The notes: generated by a model from the sequence alone, not told the origin. A stretch of 64,000 bases of DNA from Flavobacterium sp. SUN052 (GCF_028867935.1 NZ_JAPQNS010000018.1:71923-135922); one strand, 5' to 3'; shown: positions 43,537 to 52,676, counted from the first letter of the stretch. Made by a program: numbers and translations.

Positions 43537-44157
43537 ATGCGTTCTGTAGCCATTTTGCTGTTTAATGAAATTGAAGTGCTTGACTTTGCCGGGCCGTTCG
43601 AGGTGTTTGGTGTGACGGGTCGGCAATCGGGGCAAACGCGCTTTGCAGAGCCACCTTTTCGGGTGTTCACTGTGGCCGAACGCGGACCGATAAATGCCCG
43701 GAATGGGTTGTGCATCACCCCAACTTATTTGCTCAATGACCATCCGCAGGCCGACGTGCTGGTGGTGCCGGGTGGGGGAGGTGTCCATCCCGATGGCACT
43801 CGCTATGGCTCCCGGCGCGAGATGGATAACCCCGCCGTGCTGGCCTGGGTAAAACGCCAGGCCGAACGAGCCGAGATTATTTTGTCGGTTTGCACGGGTT
43901 CGTTTATTCTGGGAAAGGCGGGTTTGCTGGATGGATTGGCTGCCACCACGCACTATAAAGCTATGGACGGCATGCGCGATGCTGCCCCCAACACCGAGCT
44001 TCGGCCCACCGAACGCTGGGTCGACAATGGTAAAATAATCACCTCGGCGGGAATCTCTGCCGGCATCGACGCATCGCTGTATGTGGTCGGGAAATTGCAT
44101 GGTTCCGACGAAGCTGCCGAGACCGCCAGGTACATGCAATACGATTATTGGGAATAA
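43537..44157 (+). CDS. DJ-1/PfpI family (class I glutamine amidotransferase-like) protein
   Basis: A 206-residue protein of the DJ-1/PfpI superfamily. The nucleophile elbow SVCTGSFILGKAGLLDG has Cys119, with a conserved Glu early in the domain (about 11) and His near 135 (TTHYKAMD). Members close to this arrangement include isonitrile hydratase InhA-like proteins and the N-terminal domain of GlxA regulators, but no AraC domain follows here. The reaction cannot be assigned. The frame is open upstream through the GC-rich repeat, but homology and the ATG at 43537 mark the real start. Confidence 0.85.
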   Translation: MRSVAILLFNEIEVLDFAGPFEVFGVTGRQSGQTRFAEPPFRVFTVAERGPINARNGLCITPTYLLNDHPQADVLVVPGGGGVHPDGTRYGSRREMDNPAVLAWVKRQAERAEIILSVCTGSFILGKAGLLDGLAATTHYKAMDGMRDAAPNTELRPTERWVDNGKIITSAGISAGIDASLYVVGKLHGSDEAAETARYMQYDYWE

Positions 44158-44169
44158 ACTTTTTATTCC
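44151..44169 (+). terminator. Small hairpin at the end of the DJ-1/PfpI gene
   Basis: GGAATAAA and TTTATTCC pair across a 3-nt loop; the stop codon TAA lies in the left arm. The stem is AT-rich and followed by only a short T stretch, so it is a weak terminator candidate. Confidence 0.35.
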
Positions 44170-44250
44170 TTCGTTTAGCAGAAAACGGTATTTTTACCAA
44201 AATCACTGCTCTTCAACGCACTAAACCCGGTTGGAGGAGCCTGCACCCGA

Positions 44251-44892
44251 ATGGATTTTTTACCTGCTGACCTAACGGCCTATGCTGATGCCCACACCTC
44301 GCCCGAGAGTGAAGTGCTCCGTCGGCTAAACCGCGAAACCCACGCTAAAGTACTGCATTCCCGCATGTTGTCGGGGCATTTTCAGGGCCGTTTGCTGTCG
44401 ATGCTGTCGCACATGATGCGCCCACGACGTATTCTTGAAATTGGTACTTACACGGGTTATTCGGCCCTGTGCCTGGCCGAAGGGCTTGCCGACGATGGCC
44501 TGTTGATCACCTTGGATAAAAACGAAGAGCTTGAAGACATTGCCCGTGCTGCCTGGCAACAGTCGCCGTATGCTCAGAAAATCGACTTGCGGCTGGGCGA
44601 TGCCAGAAAGCTGATTCCGGAAATTGATGAGGTATTCGATCTGGTATTTATTGATGCCGACAAGCAGAATTATTCTCTGTATTTCGATTTGGTAATTGAT
44701 AAAGTACGGCCCGGCGGGTTAATGCTGGCCGACAATGTGCTGTGGAGCGGTAAGGTTGTGGAACCGCTGAAGGCATCGGATAAGGATACCCCAACGGTAC
44801 TGGCCTTTAACCAAAAAGTTCAGGACGATCCCCGCGTTGAAAATGTGTTGCTGCCCGTTCGCGACGGCGTAATGATGATTCGAAAACTATGA
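44251..44892 (+). CDS. Class I SAM-dependent O-methyltransferase (TrmR/CCoAOMT-like)
   Basis: A 213-residue methyltransferase. The SAM-binding motif ILEIGTYTGYSALCLAEGL (about 65-83), the acidic LDKNEEL that contacts the ribose, and the metal-binding FIDADKQNY and ADNVLWSG motifs place it in the O-methyltransferase 3 family. Bacillus TrmR, a tRNA cmo5U34-type methyltransferase, and catechol O-methyltransferases share this fold; the substrate here is open. Its stop overlaps the start of the LysM transglycosylase gene (ATGA). Confidence 0.88.
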   Translation: MDFLPADLTAYADAHTSPESEVLRRLNRETHAKVLHSRMLSGHFQGRLLSMLSHMMRPRRILEIGTYTGYSALCLAEGLADDGLLITLDKNEELEDIARAAWQQSPYAQKIDLRLGDARKLIPEIDEVFDLVFIDADKQNYSLYFDLVIDKVRPGGLMLADNVLWSGKVVEPLKASDKDTPTVLAFNQKVQDDPRVENVLLPVRDGVMMIRKL

Positions 44893-47249
44893 AAACCCTA
44901 TTAACCCTTCTTTCGCTTTTTGTTGGTACAGTAACGCTGGCCCAGCCTCCCGCTATTCCGTCGGTGCCACCCCGTACTGACTTTGCTGGTATATCCATTC
45001 AACTCGACGAGTCGGCCCGGCAGATTATCCAGCAGGACATCAACGCCTTGTATGCCAATCGCCAGTACTGGAGTGCCAAACTCGACCGGGTGGTGTTGTA
45101 CTTCCCGATCATCGAAGCCATTCTGACCGACGAAGACGTACCGACCGATTTTAAATATCTCGCGGTGCAGGAGAGCTCACTCACCCCCGACGCAGTGTCT
45201 ACATCACAGGCAGTGGGCTTCTGGCAGTTCAAGCGCGAAACGGCCCTTATCAATGGGTTACGCGTTGACGATCAGATCGACGAACGGAAAAGCATCACTG
45301 GATCCACTCGTGGAGCGGCTACGTACCTCAAAAAGAGCAACGCGAAATTCAATAACTGGGTATCGTCGCTGTATTCGTTTTACCTCGGGGCCACGGGCAT
45401 TACCAAACTGGTTCCGGCTGAGTGGGCCTATGCCAAAGAGATTTCGCTGAATGGCACCACGGATCGGTATGTGTTGCGGTTTCTGGCGCACAAAATTGCC
45501 GTAGAAAACGCTCTGCCATCGTACCAGACCCGAAACGCCGTTGCTCTTATCGAATACCCCAATGGTGGAGGAAAAACAATTCAGCAGGTAGTGACCGACC
45601 TCGGCGCAACCGGGGTGCAGGTAAACACTGATGATTTGCTGACCTATAACCGCTGGATTTTGGGCGAGAGTATTCCCTCCGATAAACAATACACGGTGAT
45701 GATTCCGGTGCCGAGCAACCAGATCAACGATGTACGCGGCCGTATTGTGGCTGTTTCGGACAAGAAAACCCCTGATTTTGTACAGAATGATGTGGGCTTC
45801 CCGGTCCTGAAAAAAGTAACACTGGGGGTGCGGAGTCAGGCCGATCCTATCTTGTACGAAATAAACGGCTTGCCCGGTATTCAGGCGCAGTCGGGCGACA
45901 ACGGCGGATCGCTGGCGCGTAAAGCCCGTATTAGCTATTCGAGCTTTTTGCGCTACAACGATCTGGGTGAGAAAGACCCGATTGTGGCAGGTGAGGTGTA
46001 CTATCTGGCCAAAAAGCGGAAGAAAGCGTTGGTGCCCTTTCACACCACGCGCGATGGCGAAACAAGCCGGAGTATTTCGAACCGCTACGGTATCCGGCTG
46101 AAAAAACTGATGCGCTACAACCGGCTCGACCGGGTGCAGAAACTACAGGTAGGCCGCGTGATGTGGCTCCGCGAACGTCGACCCCGCAACCGCCCGGTTG
46201 AGATTATCAACGTGCCGACTCCACCCGTGTACGACCAGACACCGGCCACCCCATCGACCCGCCCGGACGTTGCCCAAAGCAGCGGAACAACGGAGGGGAC
46301 GGTTGTTCCGTCGCGGCCGGTCAACAGCGACAATATACCCCGTAACCCATCGGAGCGGAAAGTGTACACGCCTAAATTTGGCGGGGAAGATGTGCCAGCT
46401 ACCACCACGACTCCTGCGCCGGACCGTTCTGCGTCTACTCCGAATCCAGTTGCCACCACCAGCGTCCCAGAACGGACTCGTCCGGTTCCAGCGCCTACGA
46501 ATCGCCCCACCAGTGAAACGCCTACCCGCCCTACGCCCACAACGGGCAGTAGCAACGGAACCACCCGGACAATCACGGTGAAACCTGCCAATCCTGTTTC
46601 GGAGCCGGAAACCGATAATGATGTACTGCCTTCCGTGCCAACAAAAACAGCCAAGCAGGGTGGATTCGAAGTAACAGGTAACGAATCTGCTACGCCCCCC
46701 ACAACCAGTTCATCGGGACGTACCCGTCTACCAACGGCTCCTCCTGCTGTGAGTACGGTGCCCCGTTCGGAGCCAGCGGCTACTACGACAAAGCCAAATT
46801 CGCCAGCTAAAACCGACGGGTCTATTGTTACCATCACGCCCCCTGCTACTAAAACGCCCAGCCGCCCGGCTACAGGTTCAACAGCCGGAAACCGCACCAT
46901 GACGCACTCGGTAGAAGCAGGTCAGACGTATTATAGCATCTCTAAATTGTACGGTGTTTCCATTGATGATGTGCTGGCTACCAATAACCTGACACTGGAG
47001 AATAAACTATCCGTTGGTCAACAGTTGACGATTCGTAACGTTCCCCAGGGTTTCCCGGTCGGCCGCGAAATTAACACATCTGCACCCGCTGCGGCTACGC
47101 AGGAGGTGGTCTACCATACTGTTGAAAAAGGGCAGACCATGTTCAGGATCTCTAAGCTGTACAACGTGACTATCGAGCAGATTCAGCAGTGGAACGGCCT
47201 AACCGACGTAGCCGTTAAAGAAGGACAAAAGATCAAGATAATTAAATGA
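44889..47249 (+). CDS. LysM-containing lytic transglycosylase (MltD-like)
   Basis: A 786-residue secreted murein hydrolase. Signal peptide (1-19), SLT domain (about 70-215) with catalytic Glu95 in AVQESSLTPDAVS and GFWQFKRETA as second motif, one diverged LysM (about 385-425), a long Pro/Thr/Ser linker (about 430-670), and two clear LysM domains at about 675-725 and 740-786 (HTVEKGQTMFRISKLYNVT). It should cleave glycan strands to anhydromuropeptides while bound by LysM. The linker is unusually long, nearly 240 residues. It is translationally coupled to the methyltransferase gene. Confidence 0.92.
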   Translation: MKTLLTLLSLFVGTVTLAQPPAIPSVPPRTDFAGISIQLDESARQIIQQDINALYANRQYWSAKLDRVVLYFPIIEAILTDEDVPTDFKYLAVQESSLTPDAVSTSQAVGFWQFKRETALINGLRVDDQIDERKSITGSTRGAATYLKKSNAKFNNWVSSLYSFYLGATGITKLVPAEWAYAKEISLNGTTDRYVLRFLAHKIAVENALPSYQTRNAVALIEYPNGGGKTIQQVVTDLGATGVQVNTDDLLTYNRWILGESIPSDKQYTVMIPVPSNQINDVRGRIVAVSDKKTPDFVQNDVGFPVLKKVTLGVRSQADPILYEINGLPGIQAQSGDNGGSLARKARISYSSFLRYNDLGEKDPIVAGEVYYLAKKRKKALVPFHTTRDGETSRSISNRYGIRLKKLMRYNRLDRVQKLQVGRVMWLRERRPRNRPVEIINVPTPPVYDQTPATPSTRPDVAQSSGTTEGTVVPSRPVNSDNIPRNPSERKVYTPKFGGEDVPATTTTPAPDRSASTPNPVATTSVPERTRPVPAPTNRPTSETPTRPTPTTGSSNGTTRTITVKPANPVSEPETDNDVLPSVPTKTAKQGGFEVTGNESATPPTTSSSGRTRLPTAPPAVSTVPRSEPAATTTKPNSPAKTDGSIVTITPPATKTPSRPATGSTAGNRTMTHSVEAGQTYYSISKLYGVSIDDVLATNNLTLENKLSVGQQLTIRNVPQGFPVGREINTSAPAAATQEVVYHTVEKGQTMFRISKLYNVTIEQIQQWNGLTDVAVKEGQKIKIIK

Positions 47250-47252
47250 TGG

Positions 47253-47320
47253 ATGGTAGACATTGGATTCTGGATGTTGGAAAAGATAACGTACACCACC
47301 CAGTATCCAACGTCTACCAT
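47253..47320. repeat. Imperfect palindrome with 9-nt-like units
   Basis: Arms 47253-47273 and 47300-47320 pair over 21 bp with two mismatches. It sits directly after the LysM gene stop and 14 bp before the DUF3109 start, and the TTGGAT/ATCCAA units continue beyond the arms. Confidence 0.65.
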
Positions 47321-47333
47321 TCAGTATCCAACT

Positions 47334-47897
47334 ATGATTCTGATAGAGAACACCGTAATAAGTGATGACATTGCCGAGAAATTTTTCGTCTGTAACCTCG
47401 ACAAGTGCAAAGGTGCCTGCTGCGTAGAGGGCGACATGGGCGCTCCCCTCGAAGGCGATGAGATGAATATTCTGCAACGTATTTACCCCAAAATAAAGCC
47501 GTATCTGTCGCCAGAGGGTATTGCTGCCATTGAGAAACAAGGTCTTTACGAACCCGATGGTGAAGGCGGGTTTGTGACTACAACCGTAGGCGGCCGCGAG
47601 TGCGTATATGCTACGTGGAACGATAAGGGTATACTGAAGTGCGGTATCGAAGAAGCGTATAACGATGGCAAAGTCGACTGGAAAAAGCCTATATCCTGCC
47701 ATCTATACCCCATCCGCGTTACTAAATACGACCAATACCACGCCCTCAACTACGACCGTTGGCCAATCTGTAGCCCTGCCTGTGGCTTTGGCAAGGAGCT
47801 AAACGTGCCGGTATACAAATTCGTCCGCGAAGCCCTGATCCGAGCCTATGGCGAGGCATGGTACGCCGAGTTAGTGAAGGAGATCGAAGAAAAATAG
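47334..47897 (+). CDS. DUF3109 family cysteine-rich protein
   Basis: A 187-residue cytosolic protein typical of Bacteroidota. The N-terminal [20 protein letters not shown] and later Cys residues ([28 protein letters not shown]) suggest bound metal, possibly zinc or an FeS cluster, like the related YkgJ family. No function is established. ATG 47334 is used; the in-frame extension upstream is the palindromic repeat and shows no conservation. It precedes the alkyltransferase-like gene by 77 bp. Confidence 0.88.
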   Translation: MILIENTVISDDIAEKFFVCNLDKCKGACCVEGDMGAPLEGDEMNILQRIYPKIKPYLSPEGIAAIEKQGLYEPDGEGGFVTTTVGGRECVYATWNDKGILKCGIEEAYNDGKVDWKKPISCHLYPIRVTKYDQYHALNYDRWPICSPACGFGKELNVPVYKFVREALIRAYGEAWYAELVKEIEEK

Positions 47898-47974
47898 ACC
47901 CTGGATTTTAGATTTTAAATCATACCAGAGTTCATTATCCAACATCTAGCGTCCAGCGTCCAATATCTAATCTA

Positions 47975-48304
47975 ATGGAAAAGCGCGATTACTTCGAGGA
48001 TGTGTATGAAGTAGTGCGGCAGATACCGCCGGGCCGCGTCACCACCTACGGAGCAATCGCGCGTTTTTTAAGTCTTCGGGCGGGAGCCAGAATGGTGGGC
48101 TGGGCCATGAACGGCTGCCACGCCCGCCCTGATGTTCCGGCACAACGAGTCGTCAATCGGGTTGGTGTATTGTCGGGAAAGCACTTTTTCGGTACGCCCA
48201 CCCGCATGCAGGAGTTGCTTGAAGCCGAGGGGGTCCGGGTTGATGATGATCGGGTAGTGGAGTTCCAGAAACTGTTGTGGGACCCTAGCAGCGAACTCTT
48301 ATAA
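47975..48304 (+). CDS. Alkyltransferase-like (ATL) DNA-binding protein lacking the acceptor Cys
   Basis: A 109-residue protein equal to the C-terminal DNA-binding domain of O6-methylguanine-DNA methyltransferase. PPGRVTTYGAIA and the recognition helix GARMVGWAMNGC are intact, but the active-site PCHR is replaced by PAQR (VPAQRVVNR), so it cannot accept the alkyl group. Such ATL proteins bind alkylated guanine and hand it to nucleotide excision repair. The last 6 nt overlap the end of the convergent mtgA gene. Confidence 0.92.
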   Translation: MEKRDYFEDVYEVVRQIPPGRVTTYGAIARFLSLRAGARMVGWAMNGCHARPDVPAQRVVNRVGVLSGKHFFGTPTRMQELLEAEGVRVDDDRVVEFQKLLWDPSSELL

Positions 48305-49168
48305 ATTTCTGACGTATTTCTGCCCGCCCAGCGCCCGCATTTGCCGGGCAATTTGCCGGGTTCGTCGTTGAGTGTAGCTAGATGGCTTTTTGATTGAAAA
48401 CTGGATAGGATTGGGCAAAACAGCCGCAATCCGGGCGGCTTCGTCGCGGCTTAGCGATTTGGCCGAGTGTCCATAATACCGTTTGCTGGCGGCTTCCACG
48501 CCAAAAGTCATCGGGCCAGTTTCGGCCACGTTTAGGTATACTTCGAGGATGCGTTTCTTGCCCCAAACCAGTTCGATCAGGGCGGTGAAGTACACCTCAA
48601 GGCCCTTGCGGATGTAGCTCCGGCCATTCCACAAAAACACGTTTTTGGCCACCTGCTGCGAGATCGTACTAGCTCCGCGTGGCCGTTTACGATACTTGTT
48701 TTCTTTGATTGCATCCTGAATTTCGTCAAAGTCGAATCCCCAGTGGTACGGAAAGGCCTGGTCTTCGGATGACAAGACGGCTAAAGCGGCTTCTTTGCTG
48801 ATGTTGTCGTAGGAGGTCCAGTCTTTATACACCCGGCTACTTGCGTCGGTCCCAATGGTATCCCACCAGCGCGACACCACCAGGGGGGTTACCCAGACGG
48901 GTACCCATTTTAGCACCACCACCCAGCCCAGCGAGAACAGAAATGTGTACAGAAACAGACGTGACGCCCATCCGTATGCCCGCTCTATCCAGGGGCGTTC
49001 CCGCACAAACGAACGCGCCTGTGCCCACCTAGACGGTTTCCGCGTGACGGTCCACGAAGCTGCTGCCTGCCGGGTCGCGTTGTCGCGCTGCCTGGAGGAA
49101 GGTGGGGGAGTCGACGGGTTAATAGGCTGACGGGGCGTGTTGCTATTACGCGGGCGATTTTCGGACAT
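48299..49168 (-). CDS. mtgA: Monofunctional peptidoglycan glycosyltransferase (GT51)
   Basis: A 289-residue inner-membrane enzyme that polymerises lipid II. A disordered, basic N terminus (1-65) precedes one membrane helix (about 70-95). The GT51 motifs follow: catalytic Glu135 in SSEDQAFPYHWGFD, RGASTISQQVAKN, KGLEVYFTALIE with the second catalytic Glu, and LNVAETGP. There is no transpeptidase domain. It converges on the ATL gene with a 6-nt overlap. Confidence 0.94.
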   Translation of the reverse strand: MSENRPRNSNTPRQPINPSTPPPSSRQRDNATRQAAASWTVTRKPSRWAQARSFVRERPWIERAYGWASRLFLYTFLFSLGWVVVLKWVPVWVTPLVVSRWWDTIGTDASSRVYKDWTSYDNISKEAALAVLSSEDQAFPYHWGFDFDEIQDAIKENKYRKRPRGASTISQQVAKNVFLWNGRSYIRKGLEVYFTALIELVWGKKRILEVYLNVAETGPMTFGVEAASKRYYGHSAKSLSRDEAARIAAVLPNPIQFSIKKPSSYTQRRTRQIARQMRALGGQKYVRNL

Positions 49169-49216
49169 ACACCGGATAAACGATAATTAGGGCGAAAATG
49201 CTAAAAAAAGAGGGAT

Positions 49217-50341
49217 TTACACGAACAAACTCGCAGCCACCCGGTCGGCAAACAACTTACCCGCTTCGGTTAGCCGCAGCAGATTAGTTTGTGGCTGGAG
49301 CCAGCCTTTTTGCTGTAAGTCAGCCAGTTCAGTGGCCTGCTTTTGCACGAAATCAGCCCCTAATAAGCTGTTTAACTGGTCAACAGAACACCCCCATTGC
49401 GTACGAAGACCTGTTAGTAAATATTCGTTTACGCGGTCAGAAAGGGTCAATACCTCCAGGTCGGCGGGTACTGTTCCCGTTACAATTGCCTGTACATAGC
49501 GAGCGTTGTTGGCTACGTTGAACTGGCGACTGTGTCCGTTGTAGGAGTGGGCGCTGGGGCCAAGCCCGAGGTACGGGTGCTGCTGCCAGTATGCCGTGTT
49601 GTGACGGGCGTAATGGCCGGGTTTCGCGAAGTTAGAAATCTCGTAGTGCTCATATCCTGCGCTTTTCAACGCACTTGTCAGTTGTTCAAAATGATCAGCG
49701 GCAAGGTTCTCGTCAATAGGTTTGAGCTGCCCTTTTTTAGTCCAGCGGCCAAAAACAGTGTCTGGTTCAATGGTCAGTGCATACGCTGACATATGCGGTA
49801 CGCCCAGCGACAGGGCACGTTCGAGGTCATATTGCCAGATATGTCCGCCGTCGCGGAGAGGGGGAATGCCATAAATAAGGTCGATGCTGAGGTTGTCGAA
49901 ACCCGCGTCGCGGGCCAACCTGACACATTGCTCGGCTTCGGTAGCGGTGTGAGCGCGGTTCATCCAGCGGAGCGCGTCTTCGTTAAAAGTCTGAAGACCA
50001 ATGCTAAGCCGATTGACATACTGGTGAAGTACGGCCAGTTTATCCGCTGTGAGATCGTCGGGGTTTGCTTCGAGCGTGATTTCAGCGGTATCCGACACGG
50101 TGAAGTGCTGATGGATCACATCGAACAAATACCCTAGTTCGGTTTCAGTTAAGAGAGAAGGCGTACCACCGCCAAAGTAGATCGTGTCGAGATGTGTGGT
50201 TGGCAGGTATTCTTTTTGCAACACCAGTTCCTGACCGATAGCCTCAATCAGGGCTGATTTCTGACTCAGATTGGTACTAAAGTGAAAGTCGCAATAATGG
50301 CAGGCCTGTTTGCAAAAAGGAATATGGAGATACAGATGCAT
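49217..50341 (-). CDS. hemW: HemW, radical-SAM heme chaperone
   Basis: A 374-residue radical SAM protein related to coproporphyrinogen dehydrogenase HemN. Cys10, Cys14 and Cys17 (PFCKQACHYCDFHF) form the C-x3-C-x2-C site. The start MHLYLHIPFC, the TIYFGGGTPSLL motif and the C-terminal HemN_C-like domain fit HemW, which binds heme and delivers it rather than acting on coproporphyrinogen. It lies 3 bp after the SDR gene and is probably co-transcribed with it. Confidence 0.92.
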   Translation of the reverse strand: MHLYLHIPFCKQACHYCDFHFSTNLSQKSALIEAIGQELVLQKEYLPTTHLDTIYFGGGTPSLLTETELGYLFDVIHQHFTVSDTAEITLEANPDDLTADKLAVLHQYVNRLSIGLQTFNEDALRWMNRAHTATEAEQCVRLARDAGFDNLSIDLIYGIPPLRDGGHIWQYDLERALSLGVPHMSAYALTIEPDTVFGRWTKKGQLKPIDENLAADHFEQLTSALKSAGYEHYEISNFAKPGHYARHNTAYWQQHPYLGLGPSAHSYNGHSRQFNVANNARYVQAIVTGTVPADLEVLTLSDRVNEYLLTGLRTQWGCSVDQLNSLLGADFVQKQATELADLQQKGWLQPQTNLLRLTEAGKLFADRVAASLFV

Positions 50342-50344
50342 GAA

Positions 50345-51010
50345 TTACGGTCGGTTGGCTAAGGCCACAATGTCCTTCACCTCAACAACCATTTTGTGAT
50401 TGCCGTTTCCAACTGTGTTAATCATGGCTTGTCCCAGTTGCCGAAGCGTAATAACAAAGCCGGGGAATAACGCCCGAAAAGCGGGGTAAAGCCAACTTAG
50501 GTATTTGTAGGCCGACAGGGTGTTTTTGAGGCCATCCGTTGGGTGAATGTAGCCGGGCCGGAAGTTGTATACCTGTTTGAACGGTAGTTTCATCAGGTCG
50601 TTTTCAGTTTTGCCCTTAACCCTGGCCCACATGGTCCGGCCTTTTTCCGTGCTGTCGGTTCCCGAGCCAGACACATAGCAGAACGTCATATCAGGGTTGA
50701 GCCGACTGAGCGTTTGCGCAACGTTCATCGTTAGGGTGTACGTAATTTTATAAAAGTCGCTTTCACTCATACCCAGCGATGAGATACCTGAACAGAAAAA
50801 ACAGGCATTGTAGCCAACTAACTGATTTTCTACCGTCGACAAATCGTAGAAATCCGGTACCAGTAATTCGGTTAGCTTCGGGTGAGTTACTCCGCATGTT
50901 TTTCGGCCGATAACCAACACGTTCTCCACGTTGGCATGCTGTAAACATTCGTGCAAAACACCTTCGCCCACCATTCCGGTAGCACCTGTTATAATGGCTT
51001 TAATCTTCAT
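50345..51010 (-). CDS. NAD(P)-binding SDR-like protein (atypical epimerase family)
   Basis: A 221-residue Rossmann-fold protein. TGATGMVGEGVL near the N terminus is the nucleotide-binding loop and VSGSGTDSTEKGR holds the Ser of the usual catalytic region, but the Tyr-x3-Lys motif is replaced by a WARVKGKTEN stretch, so redox activity is uncertain. It resembles the HTATIP2/NAD-dependent epimerase-like proteins common in Bacteroidota. Substrate unknown. Confidence 0.8.
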   Translation of the reverse strand: MKIKAIITGATGMVGEGVLHECLQHANVENVLVIGRKTCGVTHPKLTELLVPDFYDLSTVENQLVGYNACFFCSGISSLGMSESDFYKITYTLTMNVAQTLSRLNPDMTFCYVSGSGTDSTEKGRTMWARVKGKTENDLMKLPFKQVYNFRPGYIHPTDGLKNTLSAYKYLSWLYPAFRALFPGFVITLRQLGQAMINTVGNGNHKMVVEVKDIVALANRP

Positions 51011-51044
51011 ACGCTACAGTGGTTTCTGCAAATATAATCATCCT

Positions 51045-51509
51045 TTAATTATGGCTCTCTAAGACCTTTTCCAACACAATGGTCAATCCTCGCTTTCCCT
51101 GCACGGTACCAACGATGTCGAAGTGGTGGCGCAGGTTTAAAATGAGCATCGATCGCCAGCGGTTGTACGTCTGGGTGCGTATCGTATGGAACCCATTTTG
51201 TCGGCACCAATCGTGTTGCTGTTCCATAAGCGCCGAAGCAATACCGTTACCCCGATAGGCTGGAAGAACGCCCCCAAGCCAACTGTAAAAATGCCCTGGT
51301 TGTCGCTCATAGCCGATTTTGTAGCCAATGAGCACCTGCTCATTAAACGCAAGCCCGGTAACCAAAGGAGTTCGAGCTTGTTGATAGGCAAGTTCACAGG
51401 CCGCCTGGTCAGGCGACTGATCCTCAAAAATGGCGGCAATCAAAGTCGCCAATTCGTTATGGAGATGTGGAGATAAAGGAGTGGTATGCCATTCGTAACA
51501 TAGTGTCAT
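51045..51509 (-). CDS. GNAT-family N-acetyltransferase
   Basis: A 154-residue acetyltransferase. The acetyl-CoA loop GGVLPAYRGNGIASALME (motif A, with the RGNGIA turn) and the following QNGFHTIRTQTYNRWRSMLIL are standard for GNAT. The frame is open nine bases upstream through a TTG, but ATG 51509 is preferred. Substrate cannot be told. It lies 34 bp before the SDR gene on the same strand. Confidence 0.88.
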   Translation of the reverse strand: MTLCYEWHTTPLSPHLHNELATLIAAIFEDQSPDQAACELAYQQARTPLVTGLAFNEQVLIGYKIGYERQPGHFYSWLGGVLPAYRGNGIASALMEQQHDWCRQNGFHTIRTQTYNRWRSMLILNLRHHFDIVGTVQGKRGLTIVLEKVLESHN

Positions 51510-51564
51510 AATCCCCAAATAAAAAGAAGGATCATTTCCTACTCAATCCTGAAAGCCGCTGTTT

Positions 51565-51717
51565 TTACCGATCTGGACAGCTTTTGCACCGTTTTCCCTT
51601 CTTGTACTTTTTACAACACTTTTTCAGGACACACTCCATGTTGCCAAAGCGATTGTCGGGAGTCGGGGGATTGGTAAAGGGAGAAGCGTGGACGGCTGGA
51701 CAGAGATCGCTAGTCAT
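51565..51717 (-). CDS. 50-residue Cys/Lys-rich small protein
   Basis: An ATG at 51715-51717 opens 50 codons to TAA. The C-terminal half reads CVLKKCCKKYKKGKRCKSCP: five Cys among many Lys, a pattern that looks like a small metal- or nucleic-acid-binding knuckle. The N-terminal half is Pro-rich. I have a vague memory of similar short KKCCKKxKKG proteins in Bacteroidota but cannot name a family. It lies 55 bp before the GNAT gene, same strand, and two CAACGTTG palindromes lie just upstream of its start. Confidence 0.55.
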   Translation of the reverse strand: MTSDLCPAVHASPFTNPPTPDNRFGNMECVLKKCCKKYKKGKRCKSCPDR

Positions 51718-51992
51718 TAACAACGTTGTTTACGCTACCAACGTTGAATAGGTGTTAATTAGTTTAGATTAATTCTTAATAATAGTGTATTTTAACTGAA
51801 ACAATACTACTAAACCAACCTCGCTCTTCCATTTAGTTATAATGAAATACCATTACCCCCATAGGTGGCAAAGTTCAGTGGACATGGTCCACAGGGTCAG
51901 AAAATATTCATTTGTAGCAATTTAGGGCCCGTCAAAAATCTATTATACGCCGTTGTCGCGTATGTTTGGCGTAACCATTTTCAGCGCTTCCT
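51718..51992. other. AT-rich intergenic region with two CAACGTTG palindromes
   Basis: The 8-bp palindrome CAACGTTG occurs at 51721-51728 and 51739-51746, 18 bp apart, directly upstream of the small Cys/Lys-rich gene. The rest (51750-51990) is AT-rich and divergent towards the DUF2064 gene; no further gene or clear promoter is seen. Confidence 0.35.
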
Positions 51993-52676
51993 TTGTCCGT
52001 AAGCACAGTTATTCTTGTCTTTGCCCAGCCCGTTGCTCAAGAAGCAGCCCGAAAGCATCTATCGGTTCAGGCCAGTAGAAACTATCGGGCCGTGCAGTTA
52101 CTGAACGAGCGGGTTCGGCAAACAACATGTCAAACGGGCTTACCCGTACTGTTTTCCACAGACCTTATTACGCACTCGGGGAGCTTTGGCGAACAGCTAT
52201 CGGAAGCCCTACGTGCTGTTTTTAGCCAGGGAGTTGACCGCGTTTTGGTGGTAGGTAACGATTGCCCATCGTTAACAGCTGCCGATTTGACCGGGGCCGC
52301 AACTGAACTTCAACAGGGCCGAGTGGTGCTTGGCTCCGATACCCGGGGCGGATTATATCTGTTTGGTCTTTCCCGCGAACAGTTCGATGCTGATACCCTA
52401 CGTTTGCTTCCCTGGCAAACCAACCGACTTTACCGGGCTGCTCAGGCACACTTTTCTACGCAACCCACAGTATTGCTTCGCGTATTAAGTGACGTCAATC
52501 GGGGGGGCGATGTTCGGGCTTCTTATACAGATAGTACTTCTCTCAATGCCTTTATCCGCGTATTGCTCCACCTACTTCACGGGTGGCTCTTTGTTTATCA
52601 ATCGGTGGTTCGTTTGACGGTACAATCAGCAACGTACCGTACTGGCCCACTGCGGGCACCCCCGTCTCTCTTTTAG
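51993..52676 (+). CDS. DUF2064 / TIGR04282-like glycosyltransferase-fold protein
   Basis: A 227-residue protein with a nucleotide-diphospho-sugar transferase-like fold. VLVVGNDCPSLTAADLTGA and VVLGSDTRGGLYLFGL match the conserved GxDxP and D-x-GGY-LIG motifs of DUF2064, though Tyr is Leu here. Family members occur near glycosyltransferases; function unknown. The last 45 residues are extra and partly hydrophobic. The only sensible start is TTG 51993, because a stop lies seven codons upstream in frame and there is no ATG. Confidence 0.75.
   Translation: MSVSTVILVFAQPVAQEAARKHLSVQASRNYRAVQLLNERVRQTTCQTGLPVLFSTDLITHSGSFGEQLSEALRAVFSQGVDRVLVVGNDCPSLTAADLTGAATELQQGRVVLGSDTRGGLYLFGLSREQFDADTLRLLPWQTNRLYRAAQAHFSTQPTVLLRVLSDVNRGGDVRASYTDSTSLNAFIRVLLHLLHGWLFVYQSVVRLTVQSATYRTGPLRAPPSLF

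Noticed and set aside
46115..46900. 261-codon open frame opposite the LysM transglycosylase linker
   Set aside because: The Val/Gly/Ser-rich product is the mirror of the Pro/Thr-rich linker composition, not a real protein.
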